Shown piece by piece: positions 26,978 through 35,840 of a DNA stretch of 64,000 bases. This DNA is from Massilia yuzhufengensis (GTDB taxonomy: Bacteria > Pseudomonadota > Gammaproteobacteria > Burkholderiales > Burkholderiaceae_D), in assembly GCF_900112225.1 (NCBI RefSeq), contig NZ_FOLD01000001.1:62001-126000 (forward strand). Reading direction: 5' to 3'. Every line of letters starts with the position of its first letter. The stretch's first letter is position 1. The notes beneath the pieces were generated by a model that saw nothing but the letters and a program-made list of their open reading frames with translations, made no database searches and was not told the DNA's origin. Both the position numbers and the translations under genes were made by a program.

Positions 26978-28035
26978 GCCTGCTCGTTCATTTCCGCCAC
27001 CAGCGCGGCCACCAGTTCGCCCGCCGGCATGCTGCGGGCCTGTGCGAAATTGCTGCCGCCCCAGTTGACGGAATAGTCCTGGTTGCCGGCGGCGGAAGCG
27101 GCCGCGTGCAGGGCCTTGGCGGCGTCGTAGGTAGTCGGATAGTCGGGCAGCGGCGGATGGCCGGCGGCGCCGACCTCGGTGAACAGGCGGTTGACGATGC
27201 CGCGCGCGGAGCGCCCCGAGATGGCGGCCGTGTGCGCCGTCTCCAGCGTGCCGCCCGCGGTGATCAAGGCGCGGTGGTGGGGCGGGGCGGACGATTCCGG
27301 GCAGGCGATGAAGGCGCTGCCCATTTGCACGGCGCTGGCGCCGTGCGAGAACGCGGCGCGGATATCGATGCCATTCATGATACCGCCGGCGGCCACCAGC
27401 GGCAGCTTGACGTTGCCGCGCAGCTGCTCCAGCAGCGCGAAGGTGCCCAAGCCCGCATCCGGTGCGGAAGGATCGAAGATGCCGCGGTGGCCACCGGCCT
27501 CGATGCCTTGCGCGACGATCACGTCGATGCCGGCCGCCTCGATTTGCAGGGCTTCGTCGAGCGAGGTCGCGGTGGTGAACAGGACGATGCCGGCCGCCTT
27601 GAGCGCATCGATCTGCGCTTGCGGCGGCAAGCCGAAATGGAAGCTGACGACGGCGGGGCGTTCTTCCAGCAGCAGCTCGAACATCGGCGCGTCGTCGAGG
27701 AAGCTGCGGTAAATCTCCTTCAGCGCGGCCGGCGGCTGGGCGCCGAAGCGTTCGAAATGGGGGCGCAGCCACTCCAGCCAGGCCGCTTCGCGCGCAGGGT
27801 CGCTGGCGGCCGGCGCATGCGTGAACACGTTGACGTTGAACGGGCGGCTGGTAAGTGCGCGCACGGCGGCGATCGCAGCCTTTGCCTGCGCCGGCGTCAC
27901 CGTGCCTACCGCGATCGATCCCAGGCCACCCGCTTCCGAGACGGCGGCGGCCAGCGCCGGCGTCGAGATCCCCGCCATCGGGGCCTGGATGATCGGATGG
28001 CGGATGTTCAGCATCGACAGCAGGTCAGGGCGCAT
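26974..28035 (-). CDS. nitronate monooxygenase
   Basis: A 353-residue FMN TIM-barrel enzyme (2-nitropropane dioxygenase type). IRHPIIQAPMAGISTP opens the barrel, and the FMN phosphate and catalytic regions AQGIEAGGHRGIF and LVAAGGIMNG are present, with His in GGHRG as in class I enzymes. It oxidises toxic alkyl nitronates. It lies 54 bases downstream of lysE on the same strand. Confidence 0.9.
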   Translation of the reverse strand: MRPDLLSMLNIRHPIIQAPMAGISTPALAAAVSEAGGLGSIAVGTVTPAQAKAAIAAVRALTSRPFNVNVFTHAPAASDPAREAAWLEWLRPHFERFGAQPPAALKEIYRSFLDDAPMFELLLEERPAVVSFHFGLPPQAQIDALKAAGIVLFTTATSLDEALQIEAAGIDVIVAQGIEAGGHRGIFDPSAPDAGLGTFALLEQLRGNVKLPLVAAGGIMNGIDIRAAFSHGASAVQMGSAFIACPESSAPPHHRALITAGGTLETAHTAAISGRSARGIVNRLFTEVGAAGHPPLPDYPTTYDAAKALHAAASAAGNQDYSVNWGGSNFAQARSMPAGELVAALVAEMNEQA

Positions 28036-28089
28036 GGTCGTCTCCGGCGAGGTAAGGATCGAAGCACGAGTATAGCCAGAGCCGGCGTG

Positions 28090-28707
28090 TTACGCCGGGC
28101 GCAGCAGCATAAAGGCCAGCAAAAACATCAGGGTGCCGGTCAAGGCTTCGATCACGCGCCACACGGCGGGACGCCCCAGCACCGATGCGAAGCGCTGCGC
28201 GCCCAGGCCCAGCGCCGTGAACCACAGCACCGAGGCCGTCATGGCCCCCGCCGCGAACGAGGGCCGCGCGTCGCCCGCCAGGCTGCTGCCCACCGCCCCA
28301 AGCAGCACCACGGTATCGAGGTAGACATGGGGATTGAGCAGCGACAGCGCCAGCACCGTGGCCAGAGCCCGTCCCAGCGTCTGCGCCTGGGCGCCGGCCG
28401 CCGGTTCCAGCGACGCGCCGCCGCGCAGGCTGCTGTTCCAGCAGCGCCAGCCATACCAGAGCAGGAAGGCGGCGCCGCCATAGCGCGTCACCGCCATCAA
28501 GCTGGGCGAGGCCTCGACCAGCCGGCCCAGCCCCGCCACGCCCAGCGCGATCAGCGCCACGTCCACCACGATGCAGGTGAGGACGGTGGCCAGCATGTGC
28601 TGGCCGCGCACGCCGGTGCGGATCACGTGCGCATTCTGGGCGCCGATGGCCATGATCAGGCTGGCGCCCAGCCCCAGCCCCTGCAGAAAAACCTGTTGCG
28701 AAAACAT
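28090..28707 (-). CDS. lysE: LysE/ArgO-type basic amino acid exporter
   Basis: A 205-residue inner-membrane exporter with six hydrophobic segments. LGASLIMAIGAQNAHVIRTG (about residues 13-32) is the conserved LysE/ArgO start with the GAQN motif, and NPHVYLDTVVLLGAVG is the second signature. It exports lysine and/or arginine. It is divergent from an ArgP-type regulator with 103 bases between starts, the usual lysE-argP/lysG arrangement. Confidence 0.92.
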   Translation of the reverse strand: MFSQQVFLQGLGLGASLIMAIGAQNAHVIRTGVRGQHMLATVLTCIVVDVALIALGVAGLGRLVEASPSLMAVTRYGGAAFLLWYGWRCWNSSLRGGASLEPAAGAQAQTLGRALATVLALSLLNPHVYLDTVVLLGAVGSSLAGDARPSFAAGAMTASVLWFTALGLGAQRFASVLGRPAVWRVIEALTGTLMFLLAFMLLRPA

Positions 28708-28810
28708 CGCTGCTCCTTACGAAAGAAGCCATGGTGGCGAAAGCTCCGCCATACTTCAAATATATTCATCTTTTTTAAAGATAGTTAAGCAAAACTTAGT
28801 TAGGCGCCCC

Positions 28811-29704
28811 ATGCAGATCGATCCCCGCCGCAGCGCCGCCTTCATGGCCGCCGTCGATACCGGCAGCCTGGAACTGGCGGCCGCCCAGCTGGCCATTACC
28901 TCGTCCGCCATCTCGCAGCGCATCTCGGCGCTGGAGCAGGATTTCGGCACGCCGCTGCTGGTGCGCAGCCGCCCCTGCCGTCCCACCGGCCCGGGTACGC
29001 GCCTGCTGCAGTACCTGCGCCGCAGCACCCTGCTGGAAGCGGAATTCCTGGCCGAGATGGGGATGGACGAAGGCCCGGCGCGCGTGGCGCTGGCCGTCAA
29101 CAACGACACCCTGGCCACCTGGCTGCTGCCGGTGCTCGGGCCCATCCTGGCCGCCGAAGAACTGCTGGTGGAATTCGTGCTGGACAACCAGGGCCATACC
29201 TTCGCGCTGCTGGAACAGGGCCGGGTGGTGGCCTGCGTGTCGGGCGAAGCGGCGGCGATGCACGGCTGTACCGTCAGCCCGCTGGGCCAGATGCGCTACC
29301 GGATGGTGGCCGCCACAGGCTTCGCCCGCCACCACTTCCCGAACGGTTTCGACCGCGACAGCGCGCAGCGTGCGCCGGTGGTGGTGTTCGACCGCAAGGA
29401 TTCGCTGCAGTCGGCCTTCCTGCTGAAGCATTTCGGGCTGCCGGAGGCTTCCTACCCCTTCCACTACGTGCCGGCCAGCGACCCGTATGTGCAGGCGATC
29501 CGGATCGGCATGGGCTACGGCCTGCTGCCGCTGGAGCAGTGCGAGGCCCTGCTGCGTGACGGGACCATGGTGGACCTGACGCCCCACCTGCATGTGGACG
29601 TGCCGCTGTACTGGCACGCCTGGCGCATCCAGCCGCCGCGCCTGGAGCGCATGGGCGCGGCCCTGCTCAAGGCGGCGCGCGGCGTGCTGCTGCCGCTGCC
29701 CTAG
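28811..29704 (+). CDS. argP: ArgP (LysG) family LysR-type regulator
   Basis: A 297-residue LysR regulator. Its DNA-binding region is shaped like ArgP (IDPRRSAAFMAAVDTGSLEL, ITSSAISQRISALEQDFGTP), and FDRKDSLQSAFL and HYVPASDPYVQAI match the ArgP effector domain. ArgP/LysG senses lysine or arginine and activates the divergent exporter gene. The ATG is at 28811. The stop overlaps the end of a broken gene on the other strand. Confidence 0.9.
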   Translation: MQIDPRRSAAFMAAVDTGSLELAAAQLAITSSAISQRISALEQDFGTPLLVRSRPCRPTGPGTRLLQYLRRSTLLEAEFLAEMGMDEGPARVALAVNNDTLATWLLPVLGPILAAEELLVEFVLDNQGHTFALLEQGRVVACVSGEAAAMHGCTVSPLGQMRYRMVAATGFARHHFPNGFDRDSAQRAPVVVFDRKDSLQSAFLLKHFGLPEASYPFHYVPASDPYVQAIRIGMGYGLLPLEQCEALLRDGTMVDLTPHLHVDVPLYWHAWRIQPPRLERMGAALLKAARGVLLPLP

Positions 29705-29990
29705 TCAATCAGGAAGCGCGCACCAGCCGCAGGCAGGGCTTGTGCGCGCGCTGCGCGCTGCGCCCACCCCATCCAGAGCGCGAACACGAAGCGCCCGGCG
29801 CCGTCGTAGCGCCCCAGCACCAGGCTGGGCCTGGCCAGGCGCAGCGCCGCCCAGCGCAACATTGGCGTGCGAGAGCAGCGGATACACCAGGGCGAAGGTC
29901 CAGGGCGTGGCGAAGGGCGCGGTGACGAGCAGGTCGTACAGCGCGCTCATGCGCGTGATGCGATAGTAGGTGGACAAGGAAACGGTCATG
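29701..29990 (-). pseudogene. broken small membrane-protein gene (frameshift/deletion)
   Basis: From ATG 29990 the first 48 or so codons read like a small membrane protein (MTVSLSTYYRITRMSALYDL, then FALVYPLLSHANVALGG). After that the frame turns into Arg/Ala-rich noise, while an adjacent frame continues with protein-like sequence (LRLARPSLVLGRYDGAGRFV, FALWMGWAQ) to the TAG at 29701. The two halves suggest one gene that lost a non-multiple-of-three piece. A sequencing error is an alternative. Confidence 0.5.
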
Positions 29991-30056
29991 GGCGGCTCCC
30001 GCGGTGCGCATCCTCGATGCTGACACGCTATGCGCGCACGCTCCTTGCGCTGGACG

Positions 30057-30087
30057 AAAAAAAGGCCGGACGCTTGCGCGCCCAGCC
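30057..30087 (-). terminator. rho-independent terminator after phoX
   Basis: The minus strand forms a ten-pair stem (30078-30087 with 30064-30073) closed by a GCAA tetraloop and followed by seven T residues. It lies 34 bases past the stop of the PhoX gene. Confidence 0.85.
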
Positions 30088-30121
30088 CCAAGGGAGAGTG
30101 TGAAACGGTAGAACGGGTGAA

Positions 30122-32377
30122 TCAGGAACCGATGCGGCCGCCGTCGTTCTTGGTGATGACGATGGTCGCCGAGCGCGGACGCTTGCCGGCGCCATAGCCG
30201 GCGTTCGACGGCCACTGGCTGGCGTACTTGGTGGGGTCGGCCGCATTGGCCGCCGCCGTGCCTTCGCCCGGGTGCTGGATGTTCACGAACAGCGCCTTGC
30301 CGTCCGGGGTCTCGGCGATGCCGGTGATCTCGGCGCCCACCGGGCCCACCAGGAAGCGCTTGAGCGTGTCCGCCGTAGCGGCCTGGCCCACATAGGTGTC
30401 CACCGCCAGCGTGGTGCCGTTGGCGCGCGCATGGTTCAGCGTCACCTTCTTGCCGTCGCCCACTTTGCCCGGCAGGCCGGCCAGCATCATGCAGTTGCTG
30501 ACGTCGGTGTAGGCGCCGTCGTCGGTCTGGAACCAGCAGATGCCGGTGGCGGTGCTGAAGGCCAGGCCGTCCGGGCTCGAGAAGTCCTGGTCGGCCGAGA
30601 GGCCCGACAGGTTCACGGTGGCGGCGGCGGCGCCGGCTTCGGCGCCGAACAGGTAGACGTCCCAGGTAAAGGCGGTGGCGGCGGAGCCGGCGGCGCCTTC
30701 CTTCATGCGGACGATGTGGCCGTTCGGGTTGCCCACCTGCGCGGTCGTGCCCTTCATGTCGGTGTAGACGCGCGGGTTGGCGGCGTCCGGCGCGGCCTGG
30801 CTGGCGCCGCTCGGCTCGACGCGGCGGTTGCTGTTGTTGGTCAGCGTGTAGTAGATCTCGCCGTTGGCCGGGTTCACCGAGCACCATTCCGGGCGGTCCA
30901 TCTTGGTCGCGCCCACGGCGTCGCCGGCCAGGCGCGCATTGACCAGCACGTCGGCCTGGTCGGCGAACTTGTAGCCGGCGTAGGCGGCGATCAGCGGGTT
31001 GGCGATCGACAGCTCGATCCACTGGCCGCTGCCGTCGGCCGCGAATTTGGCGACATACAGCTTGCCGCTGTCGAGGTACTTGTCGCCGGTGGCGATCCGG
31101 TCCGCCGCCGTCGCATCGGCGGCCGCCCACAGCGCCGTGGAGACGAACTTGAAGATGTATTCGTTGCGCGAGTCGTCGCCCATGTAGACCGCCAGCGGCT
31201 GGCCCGCCACCACCATGCCGAAGGCCGCGCTCTCGTGCGCGTAGCGGCCCAGCGCGGTGCGCTTCTTGATGGAGCGGGTCTTGTCGTAGGCGTCCATCTC
31301 GACGATGTAGCCCATGCCGTTCATCTCGTTGCGGTAGTCGTCGCTGCCGTCCAGCGACGCGCCCTTCTTGCTCAGGTTCCAGCGCGCGTACTTGTCGTCG
31401 GCGCCGCCGGTTTCCCAGCCGTGGCGCGAAGCGGCGCCCTGGTCGCGGCCATAGCGCTTGAGCGAGACCACGCTCTTGTCGTTGCCGCGCGCGGCATCGT
31501 CGGTGGCGGCGCGGGTGAAGTAGCCGGACCAGTTTTCTTCGCCCGACAGGTAGGTGTTCCACGGGGTCTTGCCGGTGCCGCAGTTGTTCAGGGTGCCGCG
31601 GATTTTCGTCCCGTTGGTCGAGTACTTGGTGACCACGAGCGCATTGCCGCGCACCGGGCCCGAGAGTTCGATCTCGGTCTGCTGGTGCACGCGGCGGTTG
31701 AAGCTCGATTCCTTCACGGTTTCCCACTTGGCGGCGTTGCGGCGCACCTCGACCACCGACAGGCCGTGCAGCGCCATCTCCTTGTCGACTTCCGCGCCCG
31801 GGCGCGGCAGGCTCATGGTGCCGCCGGTCGGGTGCAGGAAGAAGGCCGACAGCTTCTCGTCGATGGTCGCTTCGTGGTTCATCGCCAGCAGGCCGCGCTC
31901 GATGGCGCTGGTCGACGGGGCGCCGCTGCCGGACAAGGGGAAGAATTCCATGCCGTCGTGCTGGTCGCCGGCGCGGTTCTCGTGGTCCGTATCGGTGCCG
32001 TCGTTCCTGAACGCCGGCGTGGCGGCGGTGAGCGGGTCGCCCATCGCGTACAGGACGCTGGCGGTGTAGCCGGCCGGGACCACCACGGTGTCGGCCAGGC
32101 TCTTGGAGACGGCGCCGAAGCCGAGCAGCTTGTCGGCGGGCGGCGGGGTGACCACGACCGGCGGCGCCGGTGCGGTGTCGTTGTCGGATCCGCCGCAGCC
32201 ACTCAGGCCCAGCGCGCCGAGCATGGCGGTGGCGGCCGAGGCGGCGCCGCCGCGCAGCAGGCTGCGGCGGCTCAGGCGCGCTTCGAGGACGGTGCTGAAA
32301 CTGTCGTTCGACGAGACGTTCGTATCGATGTCGTCGTGGTCGACAGGGATGCGGGCGAGGTCGGTCGGCTTGTTCAC
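30122..32377 (-). CDS. phoX: PhoX family alkaline phosphatase
   Basis: A 751-residue DUF839/PhoX enzyme. A twin-arginine signal (SRRSLLRGG, Arg37-Arg38) and a lipobox-like LSGC around Cys61 suggest Tat export with possible lipid anchoring. The beta-propeller phosphatase body follows, with PRPGAEVDKEMALHGLSVVE, ENWSGYFTRA, DRPEWCSVNPANGEIYYT and GNPNGHIVRMKE. PhoX is a Ca/Fe-dependent phosphomonoesterase for phosphorus supply. The start is GTG 32377, with AGGA 5 bases upstream; no suitable ATG precedes the Tat signal. Confidence 0.88.
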   Translation of the reverse strand: MNKPTDLARIPVDHDDIDTNVSSNDSFSTVLEARLSRRSLLRGGAASAATAMLGALGLSGCGGSDNDTAPAPPVVVTPPPADKLLGFGAVSKSLADTVVVPAGYTASVLYAMGDPLTAATPAFRNDGTDTDHENRAGDQHDGMEFFPLSGSGAPSTSAIERGLLAMNHEATIDEKLSAFFLHPTGGTMSLPRPGAEVDKEMALHGLSVVEVRRNAAKWETVKESSFNRRVHQQTEIELSGPVRGNALVVTKYSTNGTKIRGTLNNCGTGKTPWNTYLSGEENWSGYFTRAATDDAARGNDKSVVSLKRYGRDQGAASRHGWETGGADDKYARWNLSKKGASLDGSDDYRNEMNGMGYIVEMDAYDKTRSIKKRTALGRYAHESAAFGMVVAGQPLAVYMGDDSRNEYIFKFVSTALWAAADATAADRIATGDKYLDSGKLYVAKFAADGSGQWIELSIANPLIAAYAGYKFADQADVLVNARLAGDAVGATKMDRPEWCSVNPANGEIYYTLTNNSNRRVEPSGASQAAPDAANPRVYTDMKGTTAQVGNPNGHIVRMKEGAAGSAATAFTWDVYLFGAEAGAAAATVNLSGLSADQDFSSPDGLAFSTATGICWFQTDDGAYTDVSNCMMLAGLPGKVGDGKKVTLNHARANGTTLAVDTYVGQAATADTLKRFLVGPVGAEITGIAETPDGKALFVNIQHPGEGTAAANAADPTKYASQWPSNAGYGAGKRPRSATIVITKNDGGRIGS

Positions 32378-32557
32378 GGTAATCCTGTTCGTAGTGGGGA
32401 GAATCCGTGCATGGTAGGGAGCGAAGATGACTGGCCTGTGACGTTTCGATAACAGTTCCGTGACAAACTGACGAAACTGGCGACAGATGGTTTTCCATGC
32501 AGATATACTGCCGGGGCCCTCCGCCCGCACCCTGCGGCACCACCAAGGACAGATCGC

Positions 32558-35281
32558 ATGCAGGACCGCAGCAGCAACAGCCCCGCCACCCCCGCTCCCA
32601 CCCTCGACCCGGCCGCCCTCGGCCTGCACCTCTTCGAAGCCAGTCCCGACTGCGTCAAGCTGCTCGACGCCGACTGCCGCATCGTGGCCATGAACCGCAA
32701 CGGCCTGCGCGCGATGGAGCTGGGCGATGGCGCGCAGGTGTTGGGCAACGCCTGGCCGACCCTGTGGCCGCAGGCCAGCCAGGCCGATATCGCCGCCGCC
32801 GTCGCCGCGGCGCGCAGCACCGGCAGCGGGCGCTTCCGCGGCGCCTGCCCCACTGCGGCCGGCACGCCCAAGTGGTGGGACGTCACCGTCAGCGCGGTCG
32901 GCGCGCCCAGCGGCGGCCTGCTGGCGGTCTCGCGCGACATCACCGCCCAGGTGCAGGCCGACGCCGAGCGCGAACGGCTAATGCGCCAGCTCAGCGTGGC
33001 CAGCCAGCGCATGGAAGACGTGTTCCGCCAGGCGCCGGCCTTCATGTGCGTGCTGGCGGGGCCGGACCACGTGTTCGAACTGGTCAACGAGCGCTACCTG
33101 CAGCTCACCGGCAACCGCGACCTGGTCGGGCTGCCGCTGCAGCAGGCCTTGCCGGAACTGGCCGGGCAGGGCTTCATCGAACTGCTCGACGGCGTGTACC
33201 GGACCGGCGAAGCGTACAAGGGCGCCGACATGCCGGTGATGCTGCAGCGGCATCCCGGCGGCCCGCTGGAACGGCGCTTCGTCGACCTGGTCTACCTGGC
33301 GCTGCGCGACAGCGAAGGCAACATCAGCGGCATCCTCGCCCACGGGGTCGACCAGACCGAGCGCAAGCTGGGCGAGATCGAACTGTTCGAAAGCCGTGAA
33401 CGGTTCCAGAAAATCGTCAGCCAGGCCGCCACCGGCGTGGTGCAGATGGATCCCGACGGCCGCATCACCCTGGTCAACCAGAAGTACTGCGACATGGTGG
33501 CGCGCAGCGAAGCGGAGCTGCTCGGCCTGAGCGTGGTCGATTTGACGGCCGAGGAGTCGATTCCCGTCACGCTGGACGCCGTGCGCCGCCTGGCCGCGGG
33601 CGAGACCGGCCTGGTGGTCGACAAGCAGTACCTGCGCCGGGACGGCAGCCTGATGCCGGCCACCAGCAGCGTCAACGCGCTGCGCGGCCCGGATGGCGAA
33701 TTCCAGGGCCTGGTGGCGATCGTGGTCGACACCACCGAGAGCAAGCGCGCCGCCGAAAAGCTGCGCGCCAGCGAGGAGCGCTACCGCACCCTGTTCGAGT
33801 CGGTCGACCAGGGCTTCTGCATCTTCGAGATGATCTTCGACGAGCAGCAGCGCCCGGTGGATTACCGCTTCCTCGAAATGAACAAGATGTTCGAAGCCCA
33901 CACCGGCCTGCAGGACGCGGTGGGCCGCACCGCGAAAGAGATGATCCCGACCCTGGACAGCTTTTGGTTCGAGACCTACGGCCGGGTGGCGCAGACGGGC
34001 GAACCGGTACGCTTCGAAAACGAAGCCCCGGCGATGAACCGCTGGTTCGACGTGTACGCCAACCGCCTGGGCGGGGAGAGCAGCAACAAGGTGGCGCTGC
34101 TGTTTTCCGACATCACGGCGCGCAAGCAGTCGGAAGACACGCTGCGCAAACTGGCGGCCGACCTGTCGGAAGCGGACCGCCGCAAGACCGAATTCCTGGC
34201 CACGCTGGCGCACGAGCTGCGCAACCCGCTGGCGCCGATCCGCAGCGGCCTGAGCGTGATGCGCCTGAAGGGCGACAATCCCGCCACGGTGGCGCGGGTG
34301 CGCGAGATGATGGAACGCCAGGTCGGCCACATGGTGCACCTGATCGACGACCTGCTCGACATCGCGCGCATCAGCGGCGGCAAACTGGAACTCAAGAAGG
34401 AACGCGCCGACCTGCGCACGGTGCTCGCGAGCGCCGTCGAGACCAGCCTGCCGCTGGTGGAAACCGGCCAGCACGAACTGTCGGTGGACGTGCCGGACAC
34501 CGAGGTGGCGGCCGACGTCGACGTGACCCGCATCGCGCAGGTGGTGGCCAACCTGCTCAACAACGCGGCCAAGTACACGCCGGCGGGCGGGCGCATCAGC
34601 CTGTCGCTGCGGGTCGAAGGGGAGGAAGCGGTGATCGCGGTAGCCGACAACGGCATCGGCATCCCGGAAAGCGAACTGGCGTCGGTGTTCGAGATGTTCA
34701 GCCAGGTCGGCCACCACCTGGAACGCTCGCAGGGCGGGCTGGGAATCGGCCTGTCGCTGGTGCGGCGCCTGGTCGACATGCATGGCGGCACAGTCTCGGC
34801 CACCAGCGGCGGCGTTACCGCCGGCAGCGTGTTCACGGTGCGCCTGCCGCTGGCCGGCAGCGCCCACGACACGCCTGCGCAAGGGCCGCTGGCCGGCGCC
34901 GGCAATGCCGCCGCCGAAGGCCTGAAGATCCTGGTGGTGGACGACAACGTCGACGCCGCGACCACGCTGTCGATGATCCTGGAAGCCTGCGGCTACCAGA
35001 CCGAGGTCGCCCACGACGGCGTGCAGGCGGTGGCGGCGGCGCAGGCCTTCCGCCCGCACGTGGCCTTCCTCGACATCGGCATGCCCGGCATGGACGGCTA
35101 CGACACCGCCCGGGCGATGCGCAGCGTGGCCGGACTGGAAGGCATGACCCTGGTCGCGCTGACCGGCTGGGGCGCCGACAGCGACCGCCAGAAATCGAAC
35201 GAGGCCGGCTTCAACCACCACCTCACCAAGCCGGTGCAGCTGGACGTGGTGCAGGAGCTGCTGGGGACCCTGGCCGCTTGA
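32558..35281 (+). CDS. PAS-domain hybrid sensor histidine kinase/response regulator
   Basis: A 907-residue cytoplasmic hybrid kinase without an obvious membrane segment. In order: three or four PAS-type domains (about 20-530, with repeats such as ERFQKIVSQAATGVVQMD), HisKA with phospho-accepting His552 (LAHELRNPLAP), an HATPase domain (NNAAKYTPAGG, DNGIGIPESELASVFEMF) and a C-terminal receiver with Asp839 (FLDIGMPGMDG). The signal is unknown. It is divergent from phoX with 180 bases between; a link to phosphate is possible but not shown. Confidence 0.9.
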   Translation: MQDRSSNSPATPAPTLDPAALGLHLFEASPDCVKLLDADCRIVAMNRNGLRAMELGDGAQVLGNAWPTLWPQASQADIAAAVAAARSTGSGRFRGACPTAAGTPKWWDVTVSAVGAPSGGLLAVSRDITAQVQADAERERLMRQLSVASQRMEDVFRQAPAFMCVLAGPDHVFELVNERYLQLTGNRDLVGLPLQQALPELAGQGFIELLDGVYRTGEAYKGADMPVMLQRHPGGPLERRFVDLVYLALRDSEGNISGILAHGVDQTERKLGEIELFESRERFQKIVSQAATGVVQMDPDGRITLVNQKYCDMVARSEAELLGLSVVDLTAEESIPVTLDAVRRLAAGETGLVVDKQYLRRDGSLMPATSSVNALRGPDGEFQGLVAIVVDTTESKRAAEKLRASEERYRTLFESVDQGFCIFEMIFDEQQRPVDYRFLEMNKMFEAHTGLQDAVGRTAKEMIPTLDSFWFETYGRVAQTGEPVRFENEAPAMNRWFDVYANRLGGESSNKVALLFSDITARKQSEDTLRKLAADLSEADRRKTEFLATLAHELRNPLAPIRSGLSVMRLKGDNPATVARVREMMERQVGHMVHLIDDLLDIARISGGKLELKKERADLRTVLASAVETSLPLVETGQHELSVDVPDTEVAADVDVTRIAQVVANLLNNAAKYTPAGGRISLSLRVEGEEAVIAVADNGIGIPESELASVFEMFSQVGHHLERSQGGLGIGLSLVRRLVDMHGGTVSATSGGVTAGSVFTVRLPLAGSAHDTPAQGPLAGAGNAAAEGLKILVVDDNVDAATTLSMILEACGYQTEVAHDGVQAVAAAQAFRPHVAFLDIGMPGMDGYDTARAMRSVAGLEGMTLVALTGWGADSDRQKSNEAGFNHHLTKPVQLDVVQELLGTLAA

Positions 35282-35375
35282 CGCGGCCTGTGGACAAGTC
35301 CCGACTTGTCCCAGCGCGCGACACGCGTGGCTGCGCCACCGATCCGCGTTCAGGCGTATCCTCGCCAGGACGGCA

Positions 35376-35813
35376 TTGTGGCCAATAACGGATGCGGTGG
35401 ACACCTTGAGCGAGCAAACCCTTACGGCAATCAAGCAAGGCGCACAGCAGCTGGCCGACGTGGTCACCCTGAGCGCGCAGCAGCGCTACGCGCGCTTCGT
35501 GCAGCAGGTGGCGGACACCGGCGATGTGTGGGGGCTGTACCGCGACGGCTGGGCGCTGGCCAAGACCGACGACGGCACCCTGGTGTTCGCCATGTGGCCG
35601 GCCAGCGAGTTCGCCGACCTGTGCGCGGAATTCGAATGGGACGGCTACGAGCCGCTGTCGTTTCCGCTGGACGACCTGATGGCCGACCTGCTGCCCCAGC
35701 TGGAAGAAGACGGGGTGTTGCCGGGCATCTTCTATACGCCAGGCGACCGCGGGCTGACGCCGACGGTGTACATGCTGCGCGTGGACCTGGAACGGGCGCT
35801 GAAGAAACGGTAG
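35376..35813 (+). CDS. DUF2750 family protein
   Basis: A 145-residue soluble protein of the DUF2750 type (SAQQRYARFVQQVADTGDVW, GLYRDGWALAKTDDG, MWPASEFADLCAEFEWDGYE). The start is uncertain: TTG 35376 has AGGA 5 bases upstream and is used here; GTG 35397 and TTG 35406 are in frame and would better match the usual family start. Function unknown. The stop codon lies within a REP-like hairpin. Confidence 0.78.
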   Translation: MWPITDAVDTLSEQTLTAIKQGAQQLADVVTLSAQQRYARFVQQVADTGDVWGLYRDGWALAKTDDGTLVFAMWPASEFADLCAEFEWDGYEPLSFPLDDLMADLLPQLEEDGVLPGIFYTPGDRGLTPTVYMLRVDLERALKKR

Positions 35814-35840
35814 GGTGGTCGGCTTCGCCGACCACCCTAC
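35810..35840. repeat. REP-like hairpin between convergent genes
   Basis: A perfect 13-bp inverted repeat (GTAGGGTGGTCGG with its complement) around the C-TTCG-like centre. It spans the stop of the DUF2750 gene and reaches the stop of tssG on the other strand. No T-run follows, so it looks like a dispersed hairpin repeat, possibly doubling as a bidirectional transcription barrier. Confidence 0.7.

Noticed and set aside
25799..28788. Long overlapping open frames on both strands across the dehydrogenase, LysR and nitronate monooxygenase genes
   Set aside because: They cross several well-supported genes in the wrong frame and have low-complexity composition.
30272..32452. Long open frame antisense to phoX
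   Set aside because: The opposite strand encodes a clear PhoX with a Tat signal and terminator; the antisense product shows no recognisable motif.
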